This document shows, piece by piece, positions 1-8,742 of a DNA stretch of 44,601 bases. The translations under genes were made by a program, and so were the position numbers. The first letter of the stretch is position 1, and each line of letters begins with the position of its first letter. The notes beneath the pieces were generated by a model that did not search any database, was not told where the DNA came from, and saw only the letters and a program-made list of their open reading frames with translations. The stretch is from NCBI GenBank assembly GCA_016795465.1, contig JAEUHK010000029.1, positions 1 through 44,601 of the forward strand. Direction: 5' to 3'. This DNA comes from Verrucomicrobiaceae bacterium. Lineage in GTDB: Bacteria; Verrucomicrobiota; Verrucomicrobiia; Verrucomicrobiales; Verrucomicrobiaceae.

Positions 1-921
1 CGTGTGCTGCGTGGGATCACCGGGCGGCAGGCCGCAGATGACACGCTGCTGCTGCTGGAACTGGTTCGTGATGCAGGCGTCGATGGTGTAGTGACCGCTG
101 TTGTGCGGGCGCGGGGCGATCTCATTGACGAGCACGCGGCCCTCGGCGGTCACAAACATCTCCACCGCCATCGTGCCGACATAATCCAAACCTTCCGCCA
201 CGGCCTCCCAGAGCTCGATGGCTTGCTCGGTGATCGACGCGTCCACGCGGGCCGGAGAAATCGTGACATCAAGGATGTGATGCGTGTGCTGGTTTTCCAC
301 ACAGCCATGCACCGCCATCTTGCCATCCACGCCGCGGGCACCCACGACGCTCACTTCGCACACAAAAGGCACCCACTGCTCGACCACCGCGCGGTGCCCT
401 TCGAAGGCTTTCCATGCTTCGGCGAGGTTTGTGTCCGCGTTCACCTTGCACTGGCCTTTGCCATCATAGCCAAAGGCGGCTGTTTTGATCACACAAGGCC
501 TGCCGAGCTCGCTGACGGCGGCTTCGAGGCTCTTCAAATCATCCACCACGCGGAATTCGGCGCAGGCGATGCCTTGATCGCGCAGGAAGAGCTTCTCCCG
601 CTCGCGATGTTGCGTGGTGACGATGGCCTTCGAGGATGGGTGAAGCGGTTTTTCGGCCTCGACGGCCTCCAGCAGGCTGGCGGGCAGGTTTTCAAACTCG
701 GCCGTCACCACATCCACCTGGCTCAAAAAGCGTTTCAGGGACTCTTTGTCGTCGTAAGGGGCATTGATCTCATCATCGGCAAGCTGGCCGGCCGGGCAGC
801 CCTTGGGCTCATCCGTGAAAATGACCACGCGATAGCCCGCACGGCGTGCCTCAAGGGCGAACATGCGGCCGAGCTGGCCGCCGCCGAGCATGCCGATGGT
901 GGATGGAGGGTGGAAAGGCAT
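1..921 (-). CDS. purK: N5-carboxyaminoimidazole ribonucleotide synthase (partial, 3' end outside window)
   Basis: PurK is the ATP-dependent enzyme that carboxylates aminoimidazole ribonucleotide in de novo purine synthesis; it is a cytosolic ATP-grasp protein. Reading from the ATG at 919-921 gives 307 open codons running off the left edge, against about 350-380 in the family, so some 50 residues are missing. The N-terminus carries the nucleotide-binding stretch IGMLGGGQLGRMFALEARR. Further in are ENLPASLLEA, the ATP-grasp segment RPCVIKTAAFGYDGKGQ, and near the edge VNEIAPRPHNSGHYTIDAC, the PurK/PurT-type metal and ATP-binding end. purE, the usual partner, would lie beyond the left edge if it is linked. 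The upstream gap holds an 8-bp dyad (943-962). Confidence 0.96.
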   Translation of the reverse strand, partial: MPFHPPSTIGMLGGGQLGRMFALEARRAGYRVVIFTDEPKGCPAGQLADDEINAPYDDKESLKRFLSQVDVVTAEFENLPASLLEAVEAEKPLHPSSKAIVTTQHREREKLFLRDQGIACAEFRVVDDLKSLEAAVSELGRPCVIKTAAFGYDGKGQCKVNADTNLAEAWKAFEGHRAVVEQWVPFVCEVSVVGARGVDGKMAVHGCVENQHTHHILDVTISPARVDASITEQAIELWEAVAEGLDYVGTMAVEMFVTAEGRVLVNEIAPRPHNSGHYTIDACITNQFQQQQRVICGLPPGDPTQHT

Positions 922-942
922 TGGGGAGTGGAGAAAAGCAGA

Positions 943-962
943 GCGCAAAGAGCACTTTGCGG
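943..962. other. 8-bp perfect inverted repeat upstream of purK
   Basis: GCGCAAAG-agca-CTTTGCGC is a perfect 8-bp dyad with a 4-base centre, 21 bases upstream of the purK start and 39 bases downstream of the stop of the membrane-protein gene on the same strand. It could be an operator for purK or a weak terminator for the preceding gene. On the minus strand only a broken T-rich stretch (TCTGCTTTTCT) follows it, so the terminator reading is poor. Confidence 0.4.
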
Positions 963-1001
963 CAGCGGTGGCAAGCGTCCAGATGCACCCGCGTGTTTCG
1001 C

Positions 1002-1652
1002 TTACCGCGCCTCCGGGCAGATGCGGCGGAGGAGCTTGTGCGTGGGCAGGTAAACGAGGGCGAAAAGCCCACCAAGCCAGGCCAGCAGATACATCTCAGG
1101 GCTCATCCACTTCTGCGGCTCCGTGGCACTCATGCCGAAGACGTAGTTCACGTTGTAGGCGATCTGCGGGTTCGCGATCACTTCGGCGGAGCCCGGAGCT
1201 GGAAGGAAGAGAAACGATACCACGCACAGCACCACCGCCGTGGCAGACCAGCCATGCAACGCCCGGCGGTCATAGCCCAGCCGTGTCACCAGCCACAGCA
1301 CGAGGAAGGGAAACCAACCATGGAAGAGGGAAAGACCGCGCAGGAACATCGAGCGCTCGTCTTCAAACATGTAATCCGTCATGCCGGTGAGCTGATAGCC
1401 AAAGGTGCCCGCGATGAAATCCACGCACCAAAGCGCCTGCGGCAGCAAAATGCCCACCGCGGCCAGCGAGATGAGCAGCGGCTTCTCCGTCCACACACCG
1501 GCGAGCACGAGCAGCAGCGCCACATCGCAGAAGAAAAGGAAGTTCGAGAGGCCGTAGTGCCACCAATAAACGGGGATCAGCACGGCCATGAAGGCCGTGT
1601 AGGCGATTTTCAACCAGCGGGGGATCAAAGGGGAAGAAGGAGTGAGTGTCAT
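1002..1652 (-). CDS. multi-pass membrane protein of unknown function
   Basis: This is a 216-residue protein if translation starts at the ATG ending at 1652 (MTLTPSSPL); an upstream ATG would add 13 residues, which look non-coding. I count about six hydrophobic segments: near LKIAYTAFMAVLIPVYWW, FLFFCDVALLLVLAGVW, LLISLAAVGILLPQALW, FPFLVLWLVTRLG, AVVLCVVSFLFLPA and YLLAWLGGLFALVYL. A Trp/Tyr-rich loop follows the first segment, and a soluble loop with PQIAYNVNYVFGMSATEPQ lies between the last two. I do not recognise a named family. It is upstream of purK on the same strand with an 80-base gap, so co-transcription is possible but not shown. Confidence 0.75.
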   Translation of the reverse strand: MTLTPSSPLIPRWLKIAYTAFMAVLIPVYWWHYGLSNFLFFCDVALLLVLAGVWTEKPLLISLAAVGILLPQALWCVDFIAGTFGYQLTGMTDYMFEDERSMFLRGLSLFHGWFPFLVLWLVTRLGYDRRALHGWSATAVVLCVVSFLFLPAPGSAEVIANPQIAYNVNYVFGMSATEPQKWMSPEMYLLAWLGGLFALVYLPTHKLLRRICPEAR

Positions 1653-1773
1653 GGCAGCCGAGGAATGCCCCGCGTGCCACCAACCGGCCAATCCATCGTT
1701 TTGATGATGCCATTGAGTCCATGAATGATCCGTGCTCGACAGGCGGAGAGCGATCCTCTAGCCTCGCACCGTC

Positions 1774-2319
1774 ATGGAAACCCTCTCCGTCCGCTGCAAC
1801 CACTGTGGTGCCCCGCTTCAAATCGGCAATGGCACACGTTTTGTGACCTGCCAGTTCTGCCAGAGCAACCTGGAGGTGAAGCGCACGGACAGCTCCGTCT
1901 TCACCGAGGAGGTCGCCAAGATCGCCGAGAACACCGGCCGCATGGCCGAGAGCCTCGGAGTGATCGAACTGCAAAACGAGATCGAGCGGCTGGATCGGGA
2001 GTGGGCGCAAAAGGAGGCCGGCTACATCTCGCATGGCAAAAACGGACCCCACCGGCCGAGTAGTTCATTGTTCGGACTGGCCTTCGGCATCTTCTTCGCC
2101 TGCGTGTGCTTTGGCATGGCGGTCGCAATGTCCAACATTGCCGGGAGTTTTCACGGTGGATTCAGCGCGATGGGGCTAGTTCCAGCCGGGATGGGTGTCT
2201 TCGCGATCGTGGCTGCCGTCATAAACATGAACAAAGGCGTGGAACTCGAGAGGGCGGAGTCTGCTCATCAAGCGCGGCGTGCGGAACTGCTCGCGAAGCT
2301 CCAGCAAGCACGCCGCTAG
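1774..2319 (+). CDS. zinc-ribbon membrane protein
   Basis: The 181-residue protein starts with a zinc ribbon: Cys8-x2-Cys11 and Cys26-x2-Cys29 (VRCNHCGAPL and FVTCQFCQSNL). A charged, probably coiled-coil stretch follows at about residues 38-70. Two hydrophobic segments come next (LFGLAFGIFFACVCFGMAVAM and MGLVPAGMGVFAIVAAVIN), then a second charged helix rich in Glu, Ala and Arg at the C-terminus. The ribbon should lie in the cytosol with the helices anchoring it. The pseudouridine synthase gene begins 8 bases after its stop, so the two are probably co-transcribed. Function is unknown; the ribbon could bind protein, RNA or simply zinc. Confidence 0.8.
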   Translation: METLSVRCNHCGAPLQIGNGTRFVTCQFCQSNLEVKRTDSSVFTEEVAKIAENTGRMAESLGVIELQNEIERLDREWAQKEAGYISHGKNGPHRPSSSLFGLAFGIFFACVCFGMAVAMSNIAGSFHGGFSAMGLVPAGMGVFAIVAAVINMNKGVELERAESAHQARRAELLAKLQQARR

Positions 2320-2327
2320 CTTAGTCA

Positions 2328-2906
2328 ATGCTCATCGCCTTTTACAAGCCCTACGACGTGCTCTCGCAGTTCACTCAGGAGCATCCTTCCCACCGCACGC
2401 TGGCGGAGTTTGGCTTTCCGCCGCGTGTGTATCCGATTGGCAGGCTGGATCGCGATTCGGAGGGGCTTCTGCTGCTCAGCGATGAGGCTCGCTGGACGGA
2501 TCGCCTGCTCAATCCGCGTCGCGGGCATCCGCGGAGCTACCAAGCGCAGGTCGAAGGCGAGGTCACGGACGAGGCGCTGCGTCGGCTGTCACGCGGCGGC
2601 GTGGATTTGAAGGACTTCCGCACCTTGCCATGCGGTGCCACGCGACTCGAAATCGAGCCCGCCCATCCACCGCGGCATCCGCCAGTGCGTTTTCGCAAAT
2701 CCGTGCCCACCTCATGGATCGAGCTCACGCTCACCGAAGGGAAAAACCGGCAAGTCCGCCGCATGACCGCCGCGGTCGGCTTTCCCACGCTGCGCCTCAT
2801 TCGCGTGCGCATCGGTGGTCTCGCTTTGACCGATCTCAAACTCGATCCCGGCCAGTGGCGGGAACTTTCAGGAGCGGAAGTGCAGCAGATGCTTCACGAC
2901 GATTGA
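2328..2906 (+). CDS. rluE: RluE-type 23S rRNA pseudouridine synthase
   Basis: This 192-residue protein is a short RsuA-family pseudouridine synthase without an N-terminal S4 domain, as in RluE, which makes pseudouridine 2457 in the peptidyl-transferase region of E. coli 23S rRNA. It begins directly with the catalytic fold (MLIAFYKPYDVLSQF). The catalytic Asp41 sits in PIGRLDRDSEGLLLL, and the family's C-terminal signature is EGKNRQVRRMTAAVGFPTLRL. The exact rRNA target in this organism is inferred from family membership. Its gene lies 8 bases after the zinc-ribbon protein and converges with galU, leaving only 12 bases between the two stop codons. Confidence 0.92.
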   Translation: MLIAFYKPYDVLSQFTQEHPSHRTLAEFGFPPRVYPIGRLDRDSEGLLLLSDEARWTDRLLNPRRGHPRSYQAQVEGEVTDEALRRLSRGGVDLKDFRTLPCGATRLEIEPAHPPRHPPVRFRKSVPTSWIELTLTEGKNRQVRRMTAAVGFPTLRLIRVRIGGLALTDLKLDPGQWRELSGAEVQQMLHDD

Positions 2907-2918
2907 ATCGCTCAAACA

Positions 2919-3791
2919 TCAAACGAGCGTCTTCAAATACTCCCGCAGCGCCGGGGCGATGTCATCGCGTTGAAGAGCGAAGTGGAGGTTCGCTTTGAGG
3001 AAGTCGAGCTTGTTGCCGATGTCGTGACGCTGGCCGTCATAGACGAGGCCGTGCAGGGCTTCTTCGCGCATGAGCGAGGCCATGGCGTCGGTGAGCTGGA
3101 GTTCACCGCCTTTGCCAGGAGGCGTGTTTTGCAGGTGGTGGAAGATGCGGGGGCTCAGGACATAGCGGGCACTGACCGCGAGATTTGACGGAGCTTCCTC
3201 GACCTTCGGTTTTTCGACGAAGACATCGGCTTTGATCAGGCCGGGAGCTACTTCGGGGCCACCGAGGATGCCGTAACGGCTCACTTTGTCCGGCGAGACG
3301 CGTTGCAGAGCCACCGCGCTGCCGCCGTGAGTCTCAACGACATCGGCGAGTTGTCGCGTGACCGGTTTTTCCGTGTGGCTGGCGACCACGGTGTCGCCAA
3401 GCAGCACGGCGAAAGGTTCATCGCCGACGTGATCACGGGCGTAGAGGATGGCATCGCCCAACCCGCCCATCTTCGGCTGCCAGACGTAGTGGATGCGGGC
3501 GAGGTTTTGGAGCTTGCGGAGGTCATTGAGATCACTCGTGCGGCCTTTGGCGGCCAGTTCACTCTCCAGTTCATGCGCCGGATGAAAGTGCTCCTCGATG
3601 GCTCGCTTGGATCGCGAGATGACGATGAGCACATCGGTGATGCCGGACGCGGCCGCTTCTTCGACGACGTATTGAATCACCGGCTTGTCCACCAGCGGCA
3701 GCATCTCCTTGGGCACCGCCTTGGCGATGGGCAGGAAACGCGTGCCATAGCCAGCGGCAGGGATGACGGCTTTGCGAACTTTGGTGCTCAT
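2919..3791 (-). CDS. galU: UTP--glucose-1-phosphate uridylyltransferase
   Basis: GalU makes UDP-glucose from UTP and glucose-1-phosphate, feeding cell-surface polysaccharide, glycolipid and storage-sugar synthesis in the cytosol. At 290 residues it has the normal family length. The nucleotidyltransferase signature is at the N-terminus (PAAGYGTRFLPIAKAVPKEM, then PLVDKPVIQYVVEEA), followed by LGDAILYARDHVGDEPFAVLLGD and the sugar-binding region with VEKPKVEEAPSNLA. Its start is 13 bases after the stop of the aldehyde dehydrogenase gene on the same strand, so the two probably form one transcript. No good Shine-Dalgarno sequence precedes the ATG. Confidence 0.97.
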   Translation of the reverse strand: MSTKVRKAVIPAAGYGTRFLPIAKAVPKEMLPLVDKPVIQYVVEEAAASGITDVLIVISRSKRAIEEHFHPAHELESELAAKGRTSDLNDLRKLQNLARIHYVWQPKMGGLGDAILYARDHVGDEPFAVLLGDTVVASHTEKPVTRQLADVVETHGGSAVALQRVSPDKVSRYGILGGPEVAPGLIKADVFVEKPKVEEAPSNLAVSARYVLSPRIFHHLQNTPPGKGGELQLTDAMASLMREEALHGLVYDGQRHDIGNKLDFLKANLHFALQRDDIAPALREYLKTLV

Positions 3792-3804
3792 GATGGCGAA
3801 TCAA

Positions 3805-5397
3805 TTAAGCGTCGTCGCGAGTCAGAGCACCATCCACGATGCGCATGGCTCCGCGGGTGTTTTTGGCCTTCAGCGGCTCGGGCAGCGCGGCATCGGGGAA
3901 GCCCTGGTAGCAGACGGGGCGCACCCAGCGGTAGATGCTGGCGGTGCCGATGCTGGTGAAATGGCTGTGGCTCGCCGCAGGATACGGACCGCCGTGATGC
4001 ATGGACGGGCAGACCTCGATGCCGGTGGCGAAAGCATTGAAGATGAGTCGGCCGACCTTCTTTTCGAGCACGCGGAGGAGCGGCGCGAAGTCGATGAGGT
4101 CCTGCTCGGTGCCGTGGATCATGGCGGAGAGCTGGCCTTCGAGGCTGTTGGCAAAACGAAGCATGTCATCCAGCGTGGGGCACTCGGTGATGATGGAGCA
4201 GGGACCGAAAACCTCGCGGCGCAGTTCCTCGTTGGCTTCCAGCACCTCCAGCGTGGTGGTGAAAATGCGGCAGGCGGCCTGCGTGGCGTCGTGGTTGACC
4301 TCGGCTTCGGATTCACCGGCGAGTTCGAGTCCATCAATCGTGCGCCACACGGCGGTGCCGGCATCGTAGGCCTCGCAAATGCCGCGATGCAGCATGCTTT
4401 GCGGAGCGACCTTGGTGGCGTGCGCAGCGGCGTTGCTGACGAATTGCTTCAATTCGGTGCCCTTGAGTCCGAGCACGATGGCCGGGTTTGTGCAGAACTG
4501 GCCAACGCCCATCGTGACCGAACCGATGTAGCCTTCAGCGATCTTGGAGGCACGTTCCTTCAGCGCACCAGGCAGCACGAAAACAGGATTGATCGAGCCC
4601 ATCTCGGCATAAACCGGGATCGGATGCGAACGCTCCGCCGCCGCATCCATCAGGGCACGACCACCACGCAGCGAGCCGGTGAAGCCGACGGCTTGGGTGT
4701 GGGGATGCTTCACGAGTGCCATGCCGATCTCAGTGCCGCGACCGTGCAGCAGCGAGAAGCATCCCGCGGGCAGACCGACCTTGTGCAGCGCATTCACCAC
4801 GGCGCGACCGAGCATCTCGCAGGTGCCAGGATGAGCCGGATGACCTTTGACAACGACCGGGCAACCGGCAGCGAGCGCACAAACCGTGTCCGTGCCGACC
4901 ACGCCGATGGCGAAGGGGAAATTCGAGGCACCAAAGACTACCACGGGTCCGATTGGCATCATCACGCGACGCACATCCGGTTTCGGAAGCGGCTGACGAT
5001 CCGGGATGGCGTGGTCGATGCGGGCATCAGCCCACGAGCCTTCGCGGATCAAGCTGGCGAAGAGTTTGCACTGGCCCACGGCGCGACCGCGTTCACCAGT
5101 CACACGAGCCATCGGCAGGCCGGTCTCGGCATGCGCACGCTCCAGCAGCGCATCACCCAGCGCCATGATTTCATCAGCGATGGCATCGAGCAGCGCGGCA
5201 CGCGTTTCCACCGGAGCGAGACGCAGCGCATCAAAGGCACCTTCGGCAGCGCAAAGAGCCTCATCGGCCTCGTCTTTCGTCGCATCGGCATAGGCAGGCT
5301 CCAGCTTGGCGGAGGTGGCGGGATTCACGCCGTGATAAAAGTGTCCGTGAGGGGCGGATTCGCGTCCTGCGATGAGGTGGGAGCCGGTGAGTGTCAT
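3805..5397 (-). CDS. NADP-dependent aldehyde dehydrogenase, alpha-ketoglutaric-semialdehyde type
   Basis: A 530-residue member of the aldehyde dehydrogenase superfamily, closest in its motifs to the class III 2,5-dioxopentanoate (alpha-ketoglutaric semialdehyde) dehydrogenases that end the non-phosphorylating pentose, glucarate and hydroxyproline routes. Visible residues are Asn159 in VVFGASNFPFA, Lys184 in VVVKGHP, the catalytic base Glu265 in YAEMGSINPVF, and the nucleophile Cys302 in MGVGQFCTNP. The substrate is inferred; these motifs separate this subfamily from ordinary ALDH enzymes but do not prove substrate. No pentonate or glucarate dehydratase gene is adjacent. galU follows 13 bases downstream, and the oxidoreductase gene ends 79 bases upstream. 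Confidence 0.9.
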   Translation of the reverse strand: MTLTGSHLIAGRESAPHGHFYHGVNPATSAKLEPAYADATKDEADEALCAAEGAFDALRLAPVETRAALLDAIADEIMALGDALLERAHAETGLPMARVTGERGRAVGQCKLFASLIREGSWADARIDHAIPDRQPLPKPDVRRVMMPIGPVVVFGASNFPFAIGVVGTDTVCALAAGCPVVVKGHPAHPGTCEMLGRAVVNALHKVGLPAGCFSLLHGRGTEIGMALVKHPHTQAVGFTGSLRGGRALMDAAAERSHPIPVYAEMGSINPVFVLPGALKERASKIAEGYIGSVTMGVGQFCTNPAIVLGLKGTELKQFVSNAAAHATKVAPQSMLHRGICEAYDAGTAVWRTIDGLELAGESEAEVNHDATQAACRIFTTTLEVLEANEELRREVFGPCSIITECPTLDDMLRFANSLEGQLSAMIHGTEQDLIDFAPLLRVLEKKVGRLIFNAFATGIEVCPSMHHGGPYPAASHSHFTSIGTASIYRWVRPVCYQGFPDAALPEPLKAKNTRGAMRIVDGALTRDDA

Positions 5398-5476
5398 GAG
5401 GTTGGAGAAAGTGGAAAGCTGCCTCTAGCACGCGGCACGCCGCGAGCAAGGAGTGACGCCATTCCAACCCCTCTCT

Positions 5477-7771
5477 TCAGCCTTCGGAGGCCGTCACACG
5501 GATCAGCACGCTTTTGGAGGTCGGTGTGAGGCTCACATCGGCAAAGCTGTCGATGGGCACGAGCACATTGGCCTCGGGAAAATAGGCGGCGGCGCTGCCG
5601 GAAGGCATGTCGTAGGGCACGGCGAGAAAACGCCGCGCGACGCGGGTCTGCCCGGCGTGCTCGCTGGTGAGATCGACGGGCTGCAGCGGGCCGATGCCGC
5701 GTTTCTTCATGTCCTGCGGATTGAGGAAGACCACGCGGCGTTCATTGCCGATGCCGCGGTAGCGGTCGTTGAGGCCATACACGGTCGTGTTGAATTGATC
5801 GTGGCTGCGGAAGGTCTGGAGCACGAGTTGATCGGCCGCAGGTTGCACGCAGGAGATCGGGTGCGTGGCAAAATTCGCCTTCCCGGTGGCGGTGTCCCAT
5901 TTCAGGTCGCGGGCGTTGTTCGGAAGGTAAAAGCCGCCGGGTTTGCGTACGCGGTTGTTGAAGTCCTCGAAGCCGGGCACGACACGCTCGATGCGGTCGC
6001 GGATGAGATCGTAATCGCGGCCCATTTCGAGCCAAGGAACATTAGATCGGCCCTTCAACGTGGCCGCGGCGGTGCGGGCGATGATTTGCGGCTCGGAAAG
6101 CAGATGTGGCGAGGCGGGGTCGAGCTTGCCGTGCGAGGCGTGGACCACGCTCATGCTGTTTTCGACGGTGAGGAACTGCAACACGCCGTCGTCACGCACA
6201 TCGCGCTCGCTGCGGCCGAGGCAGGGCAGGATGAGGCCGGTGCGACCGGTGATGACATGGCTGCGATTGAGCTTCGTGCAGATGTGCACGGTGAGGGAGC
6301 ACTTCCGCAGGGCCTCGGCGGTGTATTCGGTGTCCGGCGTGGCCTGGAGGAAATTGCCGCCGAGGGCATAAAACACCTTCGCGCGGCCTTCGTGCATGGC
6401 CTTGATGGCCGCGACGGTGTCGTAGCCATGATGACGCGGCGATTGGAAGCCGAACTCGCGGTCGAGGTTGTCATGAAACCACGCGGGCATCTTTTCAAAG
6501 ACGCCCATCGTGCGATCTCCCTGCACGTTGCTGTGGCCGCGCACCGGGCACAGACCGGCGCTTTCGCGACCAATGGCACCGAGCAGCAAGTGGATGTTCA
6601 CGACCTCCTGGATGGTGGCGACGGCATTTTTGTGCTGCGTCAGGCCCATGGCCCAGCAGGTGATCAGTTTGCGTGAGCCGCGGGCGCATTGACGCGCGGC
6701 TTTTTCAATCTCGCTGCGCGAAATGCCGCTCACGCGTTCCAGTTCTGCCCAGTCGAGACCACGCAGATGCGCCTCGTAGTCGGCAAAACCGAGCGTGTGA
6801 GTCGAAATGAAGTCACGATCAATGCTGCCATCCTCGACCAAAGTCTTCGCGATGCCTTTGAGCAGCGCCTGATCGCCATTCGCACGCACCTGCATGAACT
6901 GCTTCGCCAGCGGCGTGGCCATGCCGAGCACGCCTTTGACCTGCTGCGGATGCATGAAGCCGGTCAGGCCCGCTTCCTTCATCGGATTGATCGCGATGAT
7001 CTCCGCGCCGGCCTCCACGGCACGTTGCAGCGAGCTGAGCATGCGCGGGTGATTCGTGCCCGGATTCTGCCCGATGATGAGGATCGTCTCGGCGGTTTCG
7101 AGGTCCTTCAGCGTCACCGTGCCTTTGCCGATGCCGACGCTCATGCCCAGCGCCGCGCCACTGCTCTCGTGGCACATGTTGGAGCAGTCTGGAAGGTTGT
7201 TCGTGCCATATCGACGAACGAAAAGCTGGTAAAGAAACGCCGCTTCGTTGGTGGCACGACCGCTGGTGTAAAACACCGCCTCGTCCGGCGAGGCGAGCGC
7301 ATTGAGCTCCTTCGCGATCAATTCAAACGCATCATCCCACGCGATGGCCTCGTAATGCGTCGCGCCAGGTCGCAGTACCATCGGCTGCGTGATGCGCCCG
7401 GCCTGATCCATCTCGTAATCGCTCATCTTCGCGATCTCGTGCAGGCTGAATTGCGCAAAGAAGGCCGGGGTGACCTTTTTCTTCGTCGTTTCCGACGCGA
7501 TGGCCTTCGCGCCGTTTTCGCAGAACTCGAAGGCGCTGCGATGATCCTCCGGATCAGGCCAGGCGCAGCTCGGACAGTCAAAACCCTCCCACTGGTTCAG
7601 ATTCAGCATCGCCGCGGTGCCGCGCATGAGGCCGCTGTTGCCATAGACATGCTTCAGCGAGTTCGCCACGGCGGGCACGCCCGCGGCGGCTGCTTTGGGG
7701 TCATCGAGCTCGATGCCGGTGAGGACATCCGGCGGCTGGGCGGGGACGATGGCAGAAGTGACAGGAGGCAT
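5477..7771 (-). CDS. FdhF/YdeP family molybdopterin oxidoreductase
   Basis: The 764-residue protein belongs to the DMSO-reductase superfamily, in the FdhF-like YdeP/CbbBc branch. These are cytosolic bis-MGD enzymes of uncertain substrate; YdeP is linked to acid resistance in E. coli. The branch signature is close to the N-terminus: WEGFDCPSCAWPDP with Cys66 and Cys69, then FEFCENGAKA. Next come SDYEMDQAGRITQPMVLRPG, the cofactor-contact region PDCSNMCHESSGAALG, and LIIGQNPGTNHPRML. The C-terminal cap contains HDQFNTTVYGLNDRYRGIGN, typical of the molydopterin dinucleotide-binding domain. No Tat signal is visible and no fdhD is adjacent. The start at 7771 (MPPVTSAIVPAQ) faces the divergent metallo-hydrolase gene across 116 bases. 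Confidence 0.92.
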   Translation of the reverse strand: MPPVTSAIVPAQPPDVLTGIELDDPKAAAAGVPAVANSLKHVYGNSGLMRGTAAMLNLNQWEGFDCPSCAWPDPEDHRSAFEFCENGAKAIASETTKKKVTPAFFAQFSLHEIAKMSDYEMDQAGRITQPMVLRPGATHYEAIAWDDAFELIAKELNALASPDEAVFYTSGRATNEAAFLYQLFVRRYGTNNLPDCSNMCHESSGAALGMSVGIGKGTVTLKDLETAETILIIGQNPGTNHPRMLSSLQRAVEAGAEIIAINPMKEAGLTGFMHPQQVKGVLGMATPLAKQFMQVRANGDQALLKGIAKTLVEDGSIDRDFISTHTLGFADYEAHLRGLDWAELERVSGISRSEIEKAARQCARGSRKLITCWAMGLTQHKNAVATIQEVVNIHLLLGAIGRESAGLCPVRGHSNVQGDRTMGVFEKMPAWFHDNLDREFGFQSPRHHGYDTVAAIKAMHEGRAKVFYALGGNFLQATPDTEYTAEALRKCSLTVHICTKLNRSHVITGRTGLILPCLGRSERDVRDDGVLQFLTVENSMSVVHASHGKLDPASPHLLSEPQIIARTAAATLKGRSNVPWLEMGRDYDLIRDRIERVVPGFEDFNNRVRKPGGFYLPNNARDLKWDTATGKANFATHPISCVQPAADQLVLQTFRSHDQFNTTVYGLNDRYRGIGNERRVVFLNPQDMKKRGIGPLQPVDLTSEHAGQTRVARRFLAVPYDMPSGSAAAYFPEANVLVPIDSFADVSLTPTSKSVLIRVTASEG

Positions 7772-7887
7772 GGGGCGGCGCTGATAGGCTGAGGCGGTTA
7801 CGAGTGCAATCAGCGGATGGATGAGATGCGGCGGTTCAGGACAAACATCGGCTTGAATCCCTCCGCGGTCCGGCGCACTGGCCGTGC

Positions 7888-8736
7888 ATGATCGCCGCGC
7901 TGCAAAAAGACGATGCCCTGCTTGCCGACCTCGCCTCTGCGAAGGGCGGACCGGAGGTGCTGCACGCGTGGTGGCTGGGCCAGAGCGGCTTTCTGGTGCA
8001 GTGGAATGGCCAGCGCCTGCTCTTTGATCCCTATTTGTCCGACTCGCTGACGATCAAATACGCCGCCACCGACAAGCCGCATGTGCGGATGACGGAGCGC
8101 TGCATCGACCCCGCACGTCTCACCGGCATCAGCCGTGTCACCGCCAGTCATGTGCACACCGATCATCTGGATGGCGACACGCTCGTCCCGCTCGCCGCGG
8201 CGAGTCCTGGCTATCGTCTCTACCATCCGCATCCGATCCGCGGTGAGGTGCTGAAGCGCCTGCAAGGTGCTCCGGTGCAGTGCTGCACCCTCGGCGAGCA
8301 CGACATCTACATCGAAGACGACTGGCGCATCGAGGCGACCGTGGCGAAGCACAACGAGGTGGTGTGTGATGAGCACGGAAACAGCGCTTACATCGGCTTT
8401 CTCGTGAAATGCGGCCCTTTCCGCCTTTTTCACAGCGGCGACACGCTTTGGCATGATGACATCGTTTCTAAATGCCGTGCCTTTGGCCCCATCGACATCG
8501 CTTTTCTGCCCATCAACGGCAACAAGCCCGAGCGCCGCGTGGCGGGCAATTTGAACGGCACCGAAGCCGCGGCGCTGGCAAAGGCCATCGGCGCGCGGCT
8601 CGTCATTCCATGCCACTACGACATGTTTGAGTTCAACACGGAGACGCCGGACGAATTCGCGACCGCTTGCGAGAGGCTTCAGCAGCCGCATCGCGTGATG
8701 CGCAGCGGCGAAAGAATCGACGTGAGCGTTGTATGA
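7888..8736 (+). CDS. metallo-beta-lactamase-fold hydrolase, UlaG-like
   Basis: A 282-residue cytosolic protein of the metallo-beta-lactamase superfamily, in the group that includes the L-ascorbate-6-phosphate lactonase UlaG. The metal-binding motif HVHTDH is at residues 88-93 (His88, His90, Asp92, His93). Further ligands are likely in LFHSGDTLWH and in the C-terminal VIPCHYDMFEFN. The family feature LPINGNKPERRVAGNL lies between them. Real UlaG operons carry ascorbate transport and catabolic genes, which are absent here, so the lactonase activity should not be assumed. The start at 7888 is the only ATG ahead of the conserved region. It is divergent from the molybdopterin oxidoreductase and convergent with the DUF1015 gene, 6 bases apart. 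Confidence 0.88.
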   Translation: MIAALQKDDALLADLASAKGGPEVLHAWWLGQSGFLVQWNGQRLLFDPYLSDSLTIKYAATDKPHVRMTERCIDPARLTGISRVTASHVHTDHLDGDTLVPLAAASPGYRLYHPHPIRGEVLKRLQGAPVQCCTLGEHDIYIEDDWRIEATVAKHNEVVCDEHGNSAYIGFLVKCGPFRLFHSGDTLWHDDIVSKCRAFGPIDIAFLPINGNKPERRVAGNLNGTEAAALAKAIGARLVIPCHYDMFEFNTETPDEFATACERLQQPHRVMRSGERIDVSVV

Positions 8737-8742
8737 TGCGGA

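Noticed and set aside
5426..5447. GC-rich small palindrome (CGCGG-cacg-CCGCG) between the oxidoreductase and the aldehyde dehydrogenase
   Set aside because: Only five base pairs, no T-run; too weak to call a terminator or operator in GC-rich DNA.
3763..5529. 588-codon open frame on the plus strand
   Set aside because: It lies antisense to the well-supported aldehyde dehydrogenase and galU. Its translation has no fold-like pattern and is rich in His/Arg/Gly, as expected from the reverse of GC-rich coding DNA.
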